DNA of 64,000 bases from Agrococcus beijingensis (GCF_030758955.1 NZ_CP132360.1:2546316-2610315); one strand, 5' to 3'. Counted from the stretch's first letter, positions 53,487 through 62,630 are shown. The notes: generated from the sequence alone by a model not told the origin. A program made the numbers and translations.

Positions 53487-54782
53487 GTGAACCCAGCGAT
53501 GCGCGCCCTGCCCAGCCCCCGCCGCGTGCAGGGCACCTACTACGTGCTGGTGCTCGGCAACACGCTCGCGGCGTCGTTCATCTGGGGCATCAACACGCTC
53601 TTCCTGCTCGATGCGGGGCTGACGAACTTCGAGGCGTTCGCCGCCAACGCGTTCTACACGGTGGGCGTGCTCGTCTTCGAGATCCCGACGGGGGTCGTCG
53701 CCGACACGCTCGGGCGCCGCGCCTCGTACCTGCTCGGCAGCCTGACGCTCGCCGTCACCACCACCCTCTACTGGCTGATGTGGCTGTGGGAAGCGCCGTT
53801 CTGGGGCTGGGCGCTGGTGTCGGTGCTGCTCGGGCTCGGCTTCACGTTCTTCACGGGAGCCGTGGATGCGTGGCTCGTCGACGCGCTCAAGGCCAGCGGG
53901 TACACCGGCAGCCTCGAGACCGTGTTCGGCCGCTCGATGATCGTCAGCGGCGGCGCCATGCTGGTCGGCTCGGTGCTCGGCGGCGTGATCGCGCAGCTGA
54001 CCGACCTGGGCGTGCCGTTCCTGATCCGGGCGGGCGTGCTGGTCGCGATGGTGGTCGTCGCGGGGCTGCTGATGCGCGACGTCGGCTTCACGCCGGATCG
54101 CTCGCAGGGCCCGATCGCCGCGACCCGCACGGTGCTGCGCTCGTCGATCACGCACGGGCTGGGCAATCCGCCGGTGCGGTGGCTGATGCTCGCGAGCCCC
54201 TTCACCGCGGGTGTCGGCTTCTACGCGTTCTACGCGCTGCAGCCCTACCTGCTCGAGCTCTGGGGCGACCCCGAGGCGTACTCGATCGCGGGGCTCGCGG
54301 CCGCGGTGCTCTCGGGCTCGGCGATGCTGGGCGGGCTGCTGGCGCCACGGGTGCGGCGGCTGTTCCGCAAGCGCACGTCGACGATCCTGCTCGCCACCGT
54401 CGCGGGCGTGGTGGTGCTGATCGGGCTGGGGCTGCAGCCCAGCTTCTGGGTGGCGATCGTGCTGGTCGCCGTCTGGGGCGTGATGTCGTCGATCGACGAC
54501 CCCGTCCACCGCGCCTATCTCAACGACATGATCCCCTCGAAGCAGCGCGCGACGGTGCTGTCGTTCGACTCGCTGCTGGGATCGGGCGGCAGCGTCATCG
54601 CGCAGCCGATCCTCGGCCGCTCGGCCGACCTGGGCGGCTACGGCTTCTCGCTGCTGCTGAGCGGCGCCATCTCGGCGGCCGCGATCCCCTTCGTGCTGCT
54701 CAGCCGCGCCCAGCGCCACCCCGCCGACGCGGCATCCGCCACCGACGAGGGGCTCGCGGGCGACCCGACGACCAGCGTCTGA
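53487..54782 (+). CDS. MFS transporter
   Basis: The 431-residue protein has 12 predicted helices, the motif-A-like ADTLGRRASYLLG after helix 2 and FTFFTGAVDAWLVDALKASG in the fourth-fifth helix region, seen in a group of MFS proteins related to tetracycline/macrolide-type exporters. It starts four bases after poxB (GTG 53487, or ATG 53499), suggesting co-transcription. Substrate unknown. Confidence 0.85.
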   Translation: MNPAMRALPSPRRVQGTYYVLVLGNTLAASFIWGINTLFLLDAGLTNFEAFAANAFYTVGVLVFEIPTGVVADTLGRRASYLLGSLTLAVTTTLYWLMWLWEAPFWGWALVSVLLGLGFTFFTGAVDAWLVDALKASGYTGSLETVFGRSMIVSGGAMLVGSVLGGVIAQLTDLGVPFLIRAGVLVAMVVVAGLLMRDVGFTPDRSQGPIAATRTVLRSSITHGLGNPPVRWLMLASPFTAGVGFYAFYALQPYLLELWGDPEAYSIAGLAAAVLSGSAMLGGLLAPRVRRLFRKRTSTILLATVAGVVVLIGLGLQPSFWVAIVLVAVWGVMSSIDDPVHRAYLNDMIPSKQRATVLSFDSLLGSGGSVIAQPILGRSADLGGYGFSLLLSGAISAAAIPFVLLSRAQRHPADAASATDEGLAGDPTTSV

Positions 54783-54785
54783 CGG

Positions 54786-54854
54786 GATCTCAACGTGTCA
54801 GGTGCGCCTATGCCGCACTCCCTGCGTCATGCACGCACCTGGCACGTTGAGATC
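54786..54854. terminator. 21-bp inverted repeat after MFS gene
   Basis: Bases 54786-54806 pair with 54834-54854 at 20 of 21 positions around a 27-base loop. It begins three bases after the MFS stop, so it may terminate the poxB operon, though the long loop and absence of a T run are atypical. Confidence 0.55.
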
Positions 54855-54935
54855 GCTGGCGGCTCGCTGTGCCACCATGCTTGCGAACCCACCGAGGCGG
54901 GAATACCTCGCGGGAACTGCCCGTTGCATCTATCG

Positions 54936-54947
54936 TTCAAGTTTGAA
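54936..54947. promoter_or_regulatory. MarR-type operator upstream of LLM operon
   Basis: TTCAA-GT-TTGAA is a perfect 5+5 palindrome in an otherwise GC-rich region, 28 bases before the monooxygenase ATG. TATCGT at 54931-54936 could be the -10 it overlaps. The MarR protein encoded at the end of the operon is the likely binder (inference). Confidence 0.6.
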
Positions 54948-54975
54948 AGACTTGCCCGTGACGGAAGGACACCCC

Positions 54976-56166
54976 ATGAGCAGCATGCAGTTCGGCATCT
55001 TCTCGGTGAGCGACATCACCCAGGACCCCACGACCGGCCGCACCCCCAGCGAGCACGAGCGCATCAAGGGCTGGGTCGCGATGGCGAAGAAGGCCGAGGA
55101 GGTCGGCCTCGACGTCTTCGCCGCCGGCGAGCACCACAATCCGCCGTTCTTCTCCTCCTCGCCCACGACCGCGCTCGGCTACATCGCCGCGCAGACCGAG
55201 CGGCTCATCCTCTCGACCGCGACGACGCTCATCACGACGAACGACCCGGTGAAGATCGCCGAGGACTTCGCGATGCTGCAGCACCTCAGCGACGGCCGCG
55301 TCGATCTGACGCTCGGCCGCGGCAACACCGGCCCCGTCTACCCGTGGTTCGGCAAGGACATCCGCGACGGCATCGAGCTCGCGATCGAGAACTACGCGCT
55401 GCTGCGCAAGCTGTGGAGCGAGCCGGTCGTCAACTGGCAGGGCAAGCACCGCACGCCGCTCACCGGCTACACCTCGACGCCCGCGCCGCTCGACGGCGTC
55501 GCGCCCTTCGTCTGGCACGGCTCGATCCGCTCGCCGCAGATCGCCGAGCAGGCCGCGTACTACGGCGACGGCTTCTTCCACAACAACATCTTCTGGAACA
55601 AGGAGCACACGGAGCGCATGGTGCAGCTCTACCGCGCGCGCTTCGCCCACTACGGCCACGGCGCCCCCGAGGAGGCGATCGTCGGCCTCGGCGGCCAGAT
55701 CTTCATGAAGCCGACCGAGCGCGAGGCGAAGGAGCGCTTCCGCCCCTTCTTCGACGTGGCTCCCGTCTACGGCCACGGCCCGACGCTCGAGGAGTTCACC
55801 GAGATGACGCCGCTCACCGTCGGCACGCCCGAGCAGGTCATCGAGCGCACGCTCTCGTTCCGCGACTACGCCGGCGACTACCAGCGCCAGCTGTTCCTCG
55901 TCGACCACGCCGGACTGCCGCTCGAGGAGGTGCTCGAGCAGATCGAGATCCTCGGCACCGAGGTGGTGCCGGTGCTGCGCCGCGAGTTCGACTCGGTGCG
56001 GCAGGCCGGGGTTCCGGATGCGCCCACGCACGCCGCGCGCGTCGCCAAGGCCGTCGAGGCGGGCACGCAGCTCGGCGAGCAGGGCAACGCCTGGAAGCAG
56101 CAGGGCGCGCGCGACGACCTCGACACCGGAGCCGCGATCGCGCAGCAGGCGGGCGAGCGAGCATGA
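54976..56166 (+). CDS. LLM-class flavin-dependent monooxygenase, CE1758-like
   Basis: The 396-residue luciferase-like protein has the FMN/substrate region FAAGEHHNPPFFSSSPTTAL, the GRVDLTLGRGNTGPVYPWFG segment and DGFFHNNIFWN. Sequence character and the following FMN reductase fit the CE1758/CE1759 two-gene system. It would oxidise an unknown substrate using reduced FMN from its partner. ATGA overlap with the next gene. Confidence 0.9.
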   Translation: MSSMQFGIFSVSDITQDPTTGRTPSEHERIKGWVAMAKKAEEVGLDVFAAGEHHNPPFFSSSPTTALGYIAAQTERLILSTATTLITTNDPVKIAEDFAMLQHLSDGRVDLTLGRGNTGPVYPWFGKDIRDGIELAIENYALLRKLWSEPVVNWQGKHRTPLTGYTSTPAPLDGVAPFVWHGSIRSPQIAEQAAYYGDGFFHNNIFWNKEHTERMVQLYRARFAHYGHGAPEEAIVGLGGQIFMKPTEREAKERFRPFFDVAPVYGHGPTLEEFTEMTPLTVGTPEQVIERTLSFRDYAGDYQRQLFLVDHAGLPLEEVLEQIEILGTEVVPVLRREFDSVRQAGVPDAPTHAARVAKAVEAGTQLGEQGNAWKQQGARDDLDTGAAIAQQAGERA

Positions 56167-56780
56167 CCAAGCCGCGCATCGCCGTCGTCTCGGCCGGGCT
56201 GGGCGAGCCGTCGAGCACCAGGCTGCTCGCCGATCGCCTGCGCGACGCGACGCTCCGCGCGCTCGCCGGGCACGGCCAGCACGCGGAGGCCGTCGACATC
56301 GTGCTGCGGCCGCTGGCCGGCGACATCGCCTCGCACATGCTCACGCACAACCCCTCGGAGGCGCTCGACGCGGCCATCAAGGAGGTCATCGACGCCGAGG
56401 CGATCATCGCCGTGACGCCGACCTTCAACATGTCGTACTCGGGCCTGTTCAAGTCGTTCTTCGACGTGATCGAGGAGGGGCAGCTGTCGTCGATCCCGAC
56501 CGCGCTCGGCGCGACCGGCGGCTCGGCACGCCACTCGATGGTGATGGACACCGCCATGCGGCCGATGTTCACCTACCTCAAGGCGCAGGTCGTGCCCACC
56601 GCGATCTTCGCCGCCAGCGAGGACTGGGGCACCGCATCGGGGCTCGACCGCCGCATCGAGCGCGAGGGCAAGGAGCTCGCCGACCTGATGGTCGCGATGC
56701 CCCGCCGCCGCGAGGCCGACCCCTTCGACACGTCGGGCGACGCCTTCCTCTCCTTCGAGCAGATGCTGGGGCACGCGTGA
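56163..56780 (+). CDS. LLM-partnered FMN reductase, CE1759-like
   Basis: The 205-residue flavodoxin-like protein begins IAVVSAGLGEPSSTRLLADR (phosphate-binding loop), with TPTFNMSYSGLFKSFFDVIE and ALGATGGSARHS in the FMN site. It supplies reduced FMN to the monooxygenase encoded just upstream (ATGA overlap). It overlaps the MarR gene by GTGA. Confidence 0.92.
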   Translation: MTKPRIAVVSAGLGEPSSTRLLADRLRDATLRALAGHGQHAEAVDIVLRPLAGDIASHMLTHNPSEALDAAIKEVIDAEAIIAVTPTFNMSYSGLFKSFFDVIEEGQLSSIPTALGATGGSARHSMVMDTAMRPMFTYLKAQVVPTAIFAASEDWGTASGLDRRIEREGKELADLMVAMPRRREADPFDTSGDAFLSFEQMLGHA

Positions 56781-57253
56781 GTGCCGATGACCTCGCCCCG
56801 CGCGCCTGGCGGGCGTACTTCGAGGGATCCCGGATGCTCGAGAACGAGCTCGAGCGACGCTTGAAAGCGTCGTGCGACCTCGACCTCGGCGACTTCAACG
56901 TGCTGCTGCTGCTGTCGGAGGCACCCGGCACGCGGATGCGCATGGGCGACGTCGCGCGCAAGCTCGCGTTCGCGCCCGGCCGCCTCACGTACCGCGTCAG
57001 CGCGCTCGAGGGGCAGGGCCTCGTCGTGCGGGAGCCGAGCGCGACCGACCGGCGCGGGACGGATGCGGTGCTCACCGACGCAGGCCGCACGCGGCTGCGC
57101 AAGACCCGGCCCGTGCACGCCCGCCACGTCGAGGAGCTCTTCCTGAGCGGGCTCGACGTCGAGGCGCTGGAGGTGCTCGACCGCGTGTTCGCGCCGCTGC
57201 GGTCGCGCCTGCTCGCCCGCCGCGCGGACGACGCGACCGAACCGCTGGCGTAG
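56777..57253 (+). CDS. MarR-family regulator
   Basis: The 158-residue winged-helix protein has FNVLLLLSEAPGTRMRMGDV, KLAFAPGRLTYRVSALEGQG and the wing VREPSATDRRGTDAVLTDAG. It starts with GTG overlapping the FMN reductase stop and therefore belongs to the LLM operon, which it probably autoregulates through the TTCAA-TTGAA site at 54936. Confidence 0.92.
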   Translation: MSADDLAPRAWRAYFEGSRMLENELERRLKASCDLDLGDFNVLLLLSEAPGTRMRMGDVARKLAFAPGRLTYRVSALEGQGLVVREPSATDRRGTDAVLTDAGRTRLRKTRPVHARHVEELFLSGLDVEALEVLDRVFAPLRSRLLARRADDATEPLA

Positions 57254-57322
57254 CCCGCCGCATCCGCCCCCCTTAGCGTCGAGACCTGTGGAGACGTCTT
57301 CGCGAGTCTCAGCAGACGCTGG

Positions 57323-57328
57323 GACGAT
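57323..57328 (+). promoter_or_regulatory. -10 box of phosphotransferase 1, leaderless
   Basis: GACGAT ends 6 bases before the GTG at 57335; no ribosome site fits between them. Confidence 0.4.
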
Positions 57329-57334
57329 GGAGCG

Positions 57335-58450
57335 GTGCTGGAGCAGCGGTTGCTGGAGAAGGCGATCGGGGAACCCGGTCGCCTGATCGCGGTCGAGCCC
57401 TTCGGCCACGGCAGCATCGCCCGCTTCACGATCGATGCCGGCGAGCGCGCCGGCGACTGGTTCGTCGACACCTCGCGCCAGCCCGTCGCCGAGGAGACCG
57501 GCTTCGTGATCCGCTCGCACGAGGGGACCGTCGCGCGCATCTGGCAGCACCCGCTCGATCCGCGGCTGCCGGCGCTGCGCACCGCCGTCGATCCCGAGCG
57601 GCTCGCGCGCATCGCGGGCGCGGCCGGCAGCGAGGGCGAGATCGAGGCGCGCGTGCTCGCCTACCGGCCGGGCCGCCGCGCGGTCGTGCGCCTGACGCAG
57701 CACGGCGTGCACCTGTTCGTGAAGGTCGTGCGGCCCGGCGAGGCCGAGGAGCTGGTGGCGATCCACGAGGCGTGCCGCGCGGCCGGCGTGCCCGCGCCCG
57801 AGGTGGCGCACTGGTCGCCGAGCGGCGTGGTGGTGGTGCGCGACGCGGTCGGCACGCCCGGCCCCGTCGTCGCGGCGCGGATGCCCGCCGCCGAGCTGCT
57901 CGACGCGGTCGACGCGCTGCGCGAGGCGCTGCTGGGCGTGCGCACCCGCCGCATCGCCCGCGCCTCGGTGGGCGTGCGGCTCGACTGGCACGTCGAGCGC
58001 CTCGCCGCCGGCCTGCCCGAGCGGGCCGCAGACGTGCGCGCCCTGCTGCCGGGCCTGCTCGCCAACGTGCGCAGGGTCGGGCCGCCGCAGGTGATCCACG
58101 GCGACCTGCACATCGGCCAGATCTTCTGCACCGACGGGGCCGTCTCCTCGGTCATCGACGTCGACACGACCGGGCTCGGCGATCCCAGCGACGACTGCGC
58201 GGCGTTCGTGGGCCACGCGATCGCGAGCGCGGTGCGCAACGAGGTCGCCGGGCGCAGCGCCGATGCCGCGGTGCTGCAGGGCATCGCCGGTGCCGCCGCC
58301 GAGCGCTGGCTCGTCGACGCGCACACCACGGCGCTCACGACGCTGCACCTGCTGGGCCATGCGATCCGCATCGTCGACCGCAATCCGGCCGCGGCGCACC
58401 TGCTGCTCGACCGCGCCCTCGTGACCGGAGGCATCCGCCCCGCTTCCTGA
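57335..58450 (+). CDS. Maltokinase-like phosphotransferase, paralogue 1
   Basis: The 371-residue protein has a distinct N-terminal domain (about 1-95, with WFVDTSRQPVAEETGFVI and ARIWQHPLDPRLPALR) followed by an aminoglycoside-phosphotransferase-type kinase fold. Catalytic loop HGDLHIGQIF and metal loop VIDVDTTGLGDPSDD are present; the loop has Gln where most APH enzymes have Asn, as in maltokinases. Substrate unknown. It is a clear paralogue of the gene at 60869, and the two flank a two-component system. Confidence 0.85.
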   Translation: MLEQRLLEKAIGEPGRLIAVEPFGHGSIARFTIDAGERAGDWFVDTSRQPVAEETGFVIRSHEGTVARIWQHPLDPRLPALRTAVDPERLARIAGAAGSEGEIEARVLAYRPGRRAVVRLTQHGVHLFVKVVRPGEAEELVAIHEACRAAGVPAPEVAHWSPSGVVVVRDAVGTPGPVVAARMPAAELLDAVDALREALLGVRTRRIARASVGVRLDWHVERLAAGLPERAADVRALLPGLLANVRRVGPPQVIHGDLHIGQIFCTDGAVSSVIDVDTTGLGDPSDDCAAFVGHAIASAVRNEVAGRSADAAVLQGIAGAAAERWLVDAHTTALTTLHLLGHAIRIVDRNPAAAHLLLDRALVTGGIRPAS

Positions 58451-58477
58451 CGGGGCGCCCGAGGCCGACGCTCCGCG

Positions 58478-59140
58478 TCAGACCAGCCGGTAGCCCATGC
58501 CGCGCACGGTCTCGATGCGGTCGGCGCCCAGCTTGTTGCGCAGGTAGCGGATGTAGACGTCGACGACGTTCGAGCCCGGATCGAAGTCGTAGCCCCACAC
58601 GCGTGAGAGCAGCTGCTCGCGCGAGAGCACCTGCCCCGCGTGGCGCACGAGCTCCTCGGCCAGCGCGAACTCGCGGCCCGACAGGTCGACGCCGCGGCCG
58701 TCGACCGTCGCGCGGCGCGTGCGGATGTCGAGCGCGAGCCCCTGATGCGCCAGCTCTGCAGCCGGGGCGCCGGCGGCGGCCGAGGAGCTCATGCGCAGCC
58801 GCACGCGCGCGAGCAGCTCGTCGAAGCGGAACGGCTTCGCCATGTAGTCGTCGGCGCCGCCCTCGAGGCCGGCCACCGTATCCGCGCCGCCGGCGCGCGC
58901 CGTGAGGATGATGACCGGCATCGTCGAGCCCGAGCCGCGCAGCTGCGAGAGCACCTCGAAGCCGTCCATGCCCGGCAGGCCGATGTCGAGCACCAGCAGG
59001 TCGAACTCGTCGGTGAGCGCGAGGTCGAGCGCCTCCGGCCCGGTCGGCGCGACGCGGGTGGTGAAGCCGGCCGCGGTCAGGCCCTTCTCGACGAACGCGG
59101 CGATGCGCGCCTCGTCCTCTGCGATCAGGATCGATGCCAT
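58478..59140 (-). CDS. OmpR-family response regulator
   Basis: The 220-residue regulator has a receiver domain with acidic pocket AEDE and phospho-acceptor Asp52 (LVLDIGLPGMDG), conserved Lys in MAKPFRFDEL, and a C-terminal winged helix (VDLSGREFALAEELVRHAGQ, RVWGYDFDPGSNVVDVYIRY). It overlaps the downstream kinase start by 16 bases and is its cognate partner. Confidence 0.95.
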   Translation of the reverse strand: MASILIAEDEARIAAFVEKGLTAAGFTTRVAPTGPEALDLALTDEFDLLVLDIGLPGMDGFEVLSQLRGSGSTMPVIILTARAGGADTVAGLEGGADDYMAKPFRFDELLARVRLRMSSSAAAGAPAAELAHQGLALDIRTRRATVDGRGVDLSGREFALAEELVRHAGQVLSREQLLSRVWGYDFDPGSNVVDVYIRYLRNKLGADRIETVRGMGYRLV

Positions 59141-60768
59141 GGCTGCTCCTCGGGGCGGTCGGGGGCGCGGGCGCCTCGGGCGGTGCCGTCCTGGCTCGCC
59201 TCCGCAGCGACCGGACGAGCGTCGGTGCGCGGATGCGTCGCCGCACCCGGGCGGGGCGGCTCCGGCACGCTCGGGGCGGGCACCGACGCCGCGGCGGCGG
59301 CGGGCTGCGCCTGGGCCGTTCGCGGCGCGTCGCTCGCGGCGCCGGCGGCGGCGAGCGCCGTCGGCAGCACGATCGCGAACTCGGAGCCGCCGTCGGCGTC
59401 GACGACCCGCGTCGACCCGTCGTGCCCCTCGGCGATGATCTGCACGATCGCGAGGCCGAGGCCCGAGCCGTCGTCGCCCCGCCCCTCGGCGACGCCGCGC
59501 TTGAACCGCTCGAAGATGACCGCCTTCAGCTCGTCGGGCACGCCGGGGCCGCGATCGCGCACGAACAGCTCGAGCGCCTCGTCGCGCACGCGCCCGCCGA
59601 TGGTGATCGGGCCCTCGGCGTGGCGCACCGCGTTGGCGACGAACTGCAGCATCGCCTGCGTGACGCGGTCGGGGTCGAGCCGCGCGCGCACCGCGACGGC
59701 CTCGACCCGGCTGTCGATGACGGCTCCGTCGATCGCCTTCGCCTTGTGGGCGATGGCGTCGAGCAGCGCCGCCACATCCGTCACGCGAAGGTCGAAGGCC
59801 CCCGGATCGCGCAGGCGCGCGGCAGCGCGCAGGTCGTCGACGAGCCTCGCCATGCGGTCGAGCTCGTCGATCGCGAGGTCGCGGGTCGCGACGACGTCGG
59901 CGGCGTCGTGCTCGTCGACCAGCTCGAGGTGGCCGCGCACGATCGTCAGCGGCGTCTTCAGCTCGTGGCCGACGTCGCGCAGCAGCTCGCGCTGGCTGGC
60001 GAGCGCGCCGCCGAGCCGGTCGAGCATGCCGTTGACGGTGATCGCGAGCTGCGAGACGTCGTCGCGGCCGGAGCCCACCGGGATGCGCTCGGCGAGGCTC
60101 GCTGCCGAGGAGCGCTCGGCGACCTCGCGGATGCGGCGGATCGGGCGCAGCAGCCGGTCGGAGACGAGCAGGCCGATGAGGAAGGCGAGCGCCGTGGCGC
60201 CGAACGCGGTGAGCGTGAAGATGCGCGCGGCGACGTCGAGCTCTGCGAGCTGGGCGCCGACGTCGTAGCCGGTGGTGAACACCGCCGGCGGCGGCAGGCT
60301 CGGGTCGCTCTCGCCGACCGTCACGGGGGCGGCGATGTAGCGGATGCTCTGGCCCTCGTGCACGTAGGTGCCGATCACGACCTCGTGGCCGGCGGTCTCC
60401 TCGACCACGCGGTCGACGAAGCCGGGCAGCTCGTCGAGCGCCACGCTGGGCGTCGCGAACGGCTCCCAGCGTGCCCGCCCGTCGAGGATGCCGAGGGTGC
60501 CGGTGTTGTCATCGGGCGCGAGCCGCTGCACGATCGCGGCGAGCGCCTGCTCGGCGGATGTCCACCGCTGCTGCCCGACCACGAAGCCGGCCGATTCGAG
60601 CGCCGCGTCGAGGTTCGACTCGATCTGCTCGATCACCCGCGTGCGCTCCCACAGGTAGGCGACGCCGCCGGCGGAGAAGACCGTCAGCAGCGACAGCAGG
60701 GTGAGGATGCCGACGATCCGCGAGCGCACGGTCCACGCGCGCAGGCGGGGGCGCTCGAGCTCGGGCAT
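59125..60768 (-). CDS. Membrane sensor histidine kinase
   Basis: The 547-residue kinase has TM1 (about 17-40), an extracellular sensor (about 45-180), TM2 (about 183-203), HAMP, the H-box DVGHELKTPLTIVRGH (His about 268), N-box MLQFVANAVRHAEG and DRGPGVPDE. A low-complexity Ala/Pro-rich C-terminal tail of about 80 residues follows the ATPase domain and is unusual. The ATG at 60768 is used; a TTG four codons upstream is possible. It pairs with the regulator at 58478. Confidence 0.94.
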   Translation of the reverse strand: MPELERPRLRAWTVRSRIVGILTLLSLLTVFSAGGVAYLWERTRVIEQIESNLDAALESAGFVVGQQRWTSAEQALAAIVQRLAPDDNTGTLGILDGRARWEPFATPSVALDELPGFVDRVVEETAGHEVVIGTYVHEGQSIRYIAAPVTVGESDPSLPPPAVFTTGYDVGAQLAELDVAARIFTLTAFGATALAFLIGLLVSDRLLRPIRRIREVAERSSAASLAERIPVGSGRDDVSQLAITVNGMLDRLGGALASQRELLRDVGHELKTPLTIVRGHLELVDEHDAADVVATRDLAIDELDRMARLVDDLRAAARLRDPGAFDLRVTDVAALLDAIAHKAKAIDGAVIDSRVEAVAVRARLDPDRVTQAMLQFVANAVRHAEGPITIGGRVRDEALELFVRDRGPGVPDELKAVIFERFKRGVAEGRGDDGSGLGLAIVQIIAEGHDGSTRVVDADGGSEFAIVLPTALAAAGAASDAPRTAQAQPAAAAASVPAPSVPEPPRPGAATHPRTDARPVAAEASQDGTARGARAPDRPEEQPWHRS

Positions 60769-60868
60769 GGCCCCATTCAACCCTGCCGAGGGCGCGCGGC
60801 CGGTGAACGGATCGTGAGAGGGCTCTCACGGGCGAGCGCACGAGCCCCGCATCTGCTGAGATGGTCGC

Positions 60869-62101
60869 GTGCAGCACTCGGTCGACCGCCCCGCGCCCAG
60901 CAGCCCGGAGGAGCAGATGCTGCGCGATGCCCTCGGCGAAGATCTCGACGGCGAGCTGCGGGTGCTGAGCCGCGAGCCGTACGGCTCGGGGGCGCTGACG
61001 GGCTTCGAGGAGGCCGGCGAGCAGAGCCGCTACTGGTACGTCGACACCTCGGGCAAGCGCGTCGATGCCGAGACCGGCTTCGTGCTCGGCGACCCCGAGC
61101 GCCCCGAGGCCCGCATCTGGCTCCACCCCGCCGATCCGCGGCTGCCGGCGCTGGCGCCGGCCTCGTTCCCGGAGGCCGCGGCGACGCTCATGGGGCGCCT
61201 GGGCGTCTCCATCGACCGCCGCCCCGAGCTGCTCGTCTACCGACCGGGCAAGCGCGCGATGTTCCGGATGCGTGCAGGCGACCGGGAGACGTACCTCAAG
61301 ATCGTGCGCCCCACCGCCTCGGCCTCCATCGTGCAGCTGCAGGAGCGCCTGCGCGAGGGCGGCGTGCCCGTGCCGCACATCACCGGGTGGTCGGAGCTCG
61401 GGATCGTGCTCACCGAGACCGCCGACGGCGTCGCGCTGCCGGCGCGGCTGGCGGAGATCGAGCCCGCGCGCCTGCTCGACTCCATCGACGCCCTGCGCAC
61501 CGCCATCGCCGCCGTCGACCTCGGGCGCGAGGCGCGGGCGTCGCTGGCGACCCGCCACGACTGGTACCTCGAGCGCACGACCGTCGCGCTCGAGCGGCAC
61601 GCGCAGCGGGGCGTCGACGTGGCGGCCCTGGCCGAGCCGCTCCTCGCGCTGACGGCGATGATCACGGGACCGGACGCATCCGCCCTCGTCGTCGAGCCGG
61701 AGCAGCTGCGCACCATCCACGGCGATCTGCACGTGGGGCAGCTGTTCGTCAGCCCCGACGACCCGAGCCGCGTCTCGGGGGTCATCGACATCGACACGGC
61801 GGGGTTGGGCGACCCGGTCGACGACGAGGCGGCGCTGCTCGGGCACCTGGTCGCGTCGATCGGGCTGACGACCGATGCCGCGCGGGCCGTCGGCTTCCGG
61901 CGGCTGCTGGACGCCGCGGCCGATCGCTGGTTGGCGAGCCACCGACCCGAGCGGGCGCGCGTCGTGCACCGCACCGCCGTGCACGTGCTCGCGCACGCGC
62001 TCGCCCCGATCGAGCGGGGCGACCTCGCCGCGGCCGAGACGCAGCTGCGCGTCGGGCTGGCGGTGCTCCGGCCCGACGAAGATGAGAGGGCTCTCATCTA
62101 G
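60869..62101 (+). CDS. Maltokinase-like phosphotransferase, paralogue 2
   Basis: The 410-residue protein shares with the gene at 57335 the N-terminal module (YWYVDTSGKRVDAETGFVL, ARIWLHPADPRLPALA) and the kinase loops HGDLHVGQLF and VIDIDTAGLGDPVDDEAAL. It starts with GTG, divergent from the histidine kinase. The conserved pairing with a two-component system and a following secreted protein suggests one functional locus, but the substrate is unknown. Confidence 0.85.
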   Translation: MQHSVDRPAPSSPEEQMLRDALGEDLDGELRVLSREPYGSGALTGFEEAGEQSRYWYVDTSGKRVDAETGFVLGDPERPEARIWLHPADPRLPALAPASFPEAAATLMGRLGVSIDRRPELLVYRPGKRAMFRMRAGDRETYLKIVRPTASASIVQLQERLREGGVPVPHITGWSELGIVLTETADGVALPARLAEIEPARLLDSIDALRTAIAAVDLGREARASLATRHDWYLERTTVALERHAQRGVDVAALAEPLLALTAMITGPDASALVVEPEQLRTIHGDLHVGQLFVSPDDPSRVSGVIDIDTAGLGDPVDDEAALLGHLVASIGLTTDAARAVGFRRLLDAAADRWLASHRPERARVVHRTAVHVLAHALAPIERGDLAAAETQLRVGLAVLRPDEDERALI

Positions 62102-62141
62102 GGCTCCTGCGCCGCTCACCGTCGAGCACGAGACTGGAGCC

Positions 62142-62513
62142 ATGAAGCGCAACCAATGGATCCTCGTCGGCACGGCCGGTGTGCTGAGCGTCGGCGCGCT
62201 CGGCATCGGCGCCATGAGCGTCGCGAACGCGCTCGACGTGCGCGACGTCGCCGGCGCTCCGGTCGCCGGCGTGCAGCTGCAGGGAGCGCAGGGCGCCCAG
62301 CTCGACGCCGAGCTGCTCGGCGCGAAGGCCGCGGTGGCCGACGCCATCGTCGCGCCCTCCCCCACCACCGTGGCCGCCTCCGCCTCGATGCCGCCGGCCG
62401 AGCCCGCGCAGGTGCAGCCGGCTCCGCAGCCGCTGTCCGCGCCGTCCCCCGTCGCCCCCGATCACTCCGGCGTCTCGGCGGCCTCCGTCGACACCGCACA
62501 CTCGAACGACTGA
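62142..62513 (+). CDS. Secreted or anchored Ala/Pro-rich small protein
   Basis: The 123-residue protein has a signal peptide or N-terminal anchor (KRNQWILVGTAGVLSVGALG, then IGAMSVANAL), a short domain with VAGVQLQGAQGAQLDAELLG, and a Pro/Ala/Ser-rich C-terminal half. A GGAGC site precedes the ATG. It lies 40 bases after phosphotransferase 2 and before a strong terminator. Sensor kinases often control such exported proteins (inference). No family recognised. Confidence 0.7.
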   Translation: MKRNQWILVGTAGVLSVGALGIGAMSVANALDVRDVAGAPVAGVQLQGAQGAQLDAELLGAKAAVADAIVAPSPTTVAASASMPPAEPAQVQPAPQPLSAPSPVAPDHSGVSAASVDTAHSND

Positions 62514-62538
62514 TCGGGCGCGGCCGACGGACCAGGCT

Positions 62539-62577
62539 CGACAGCGCCGGCTCCTGCACGGGAGGCCGGCGCTGTCG
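62539..62577. terminator. Strong hairpin terminator
   Basis: CGACAGCGCCGGC at 62539-62551 pairs perfectly with 62565-62577, and the stem extends further with one bulge. It follows the secreted-protein gene by 25 bases. Confidence 0.85.
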
Positions 62578-62630
62578 TATGCACGACCCGTCCGCGAGCG
62601 CCGTGGTGGACGGCCTTCGGGGTCGTGAGG

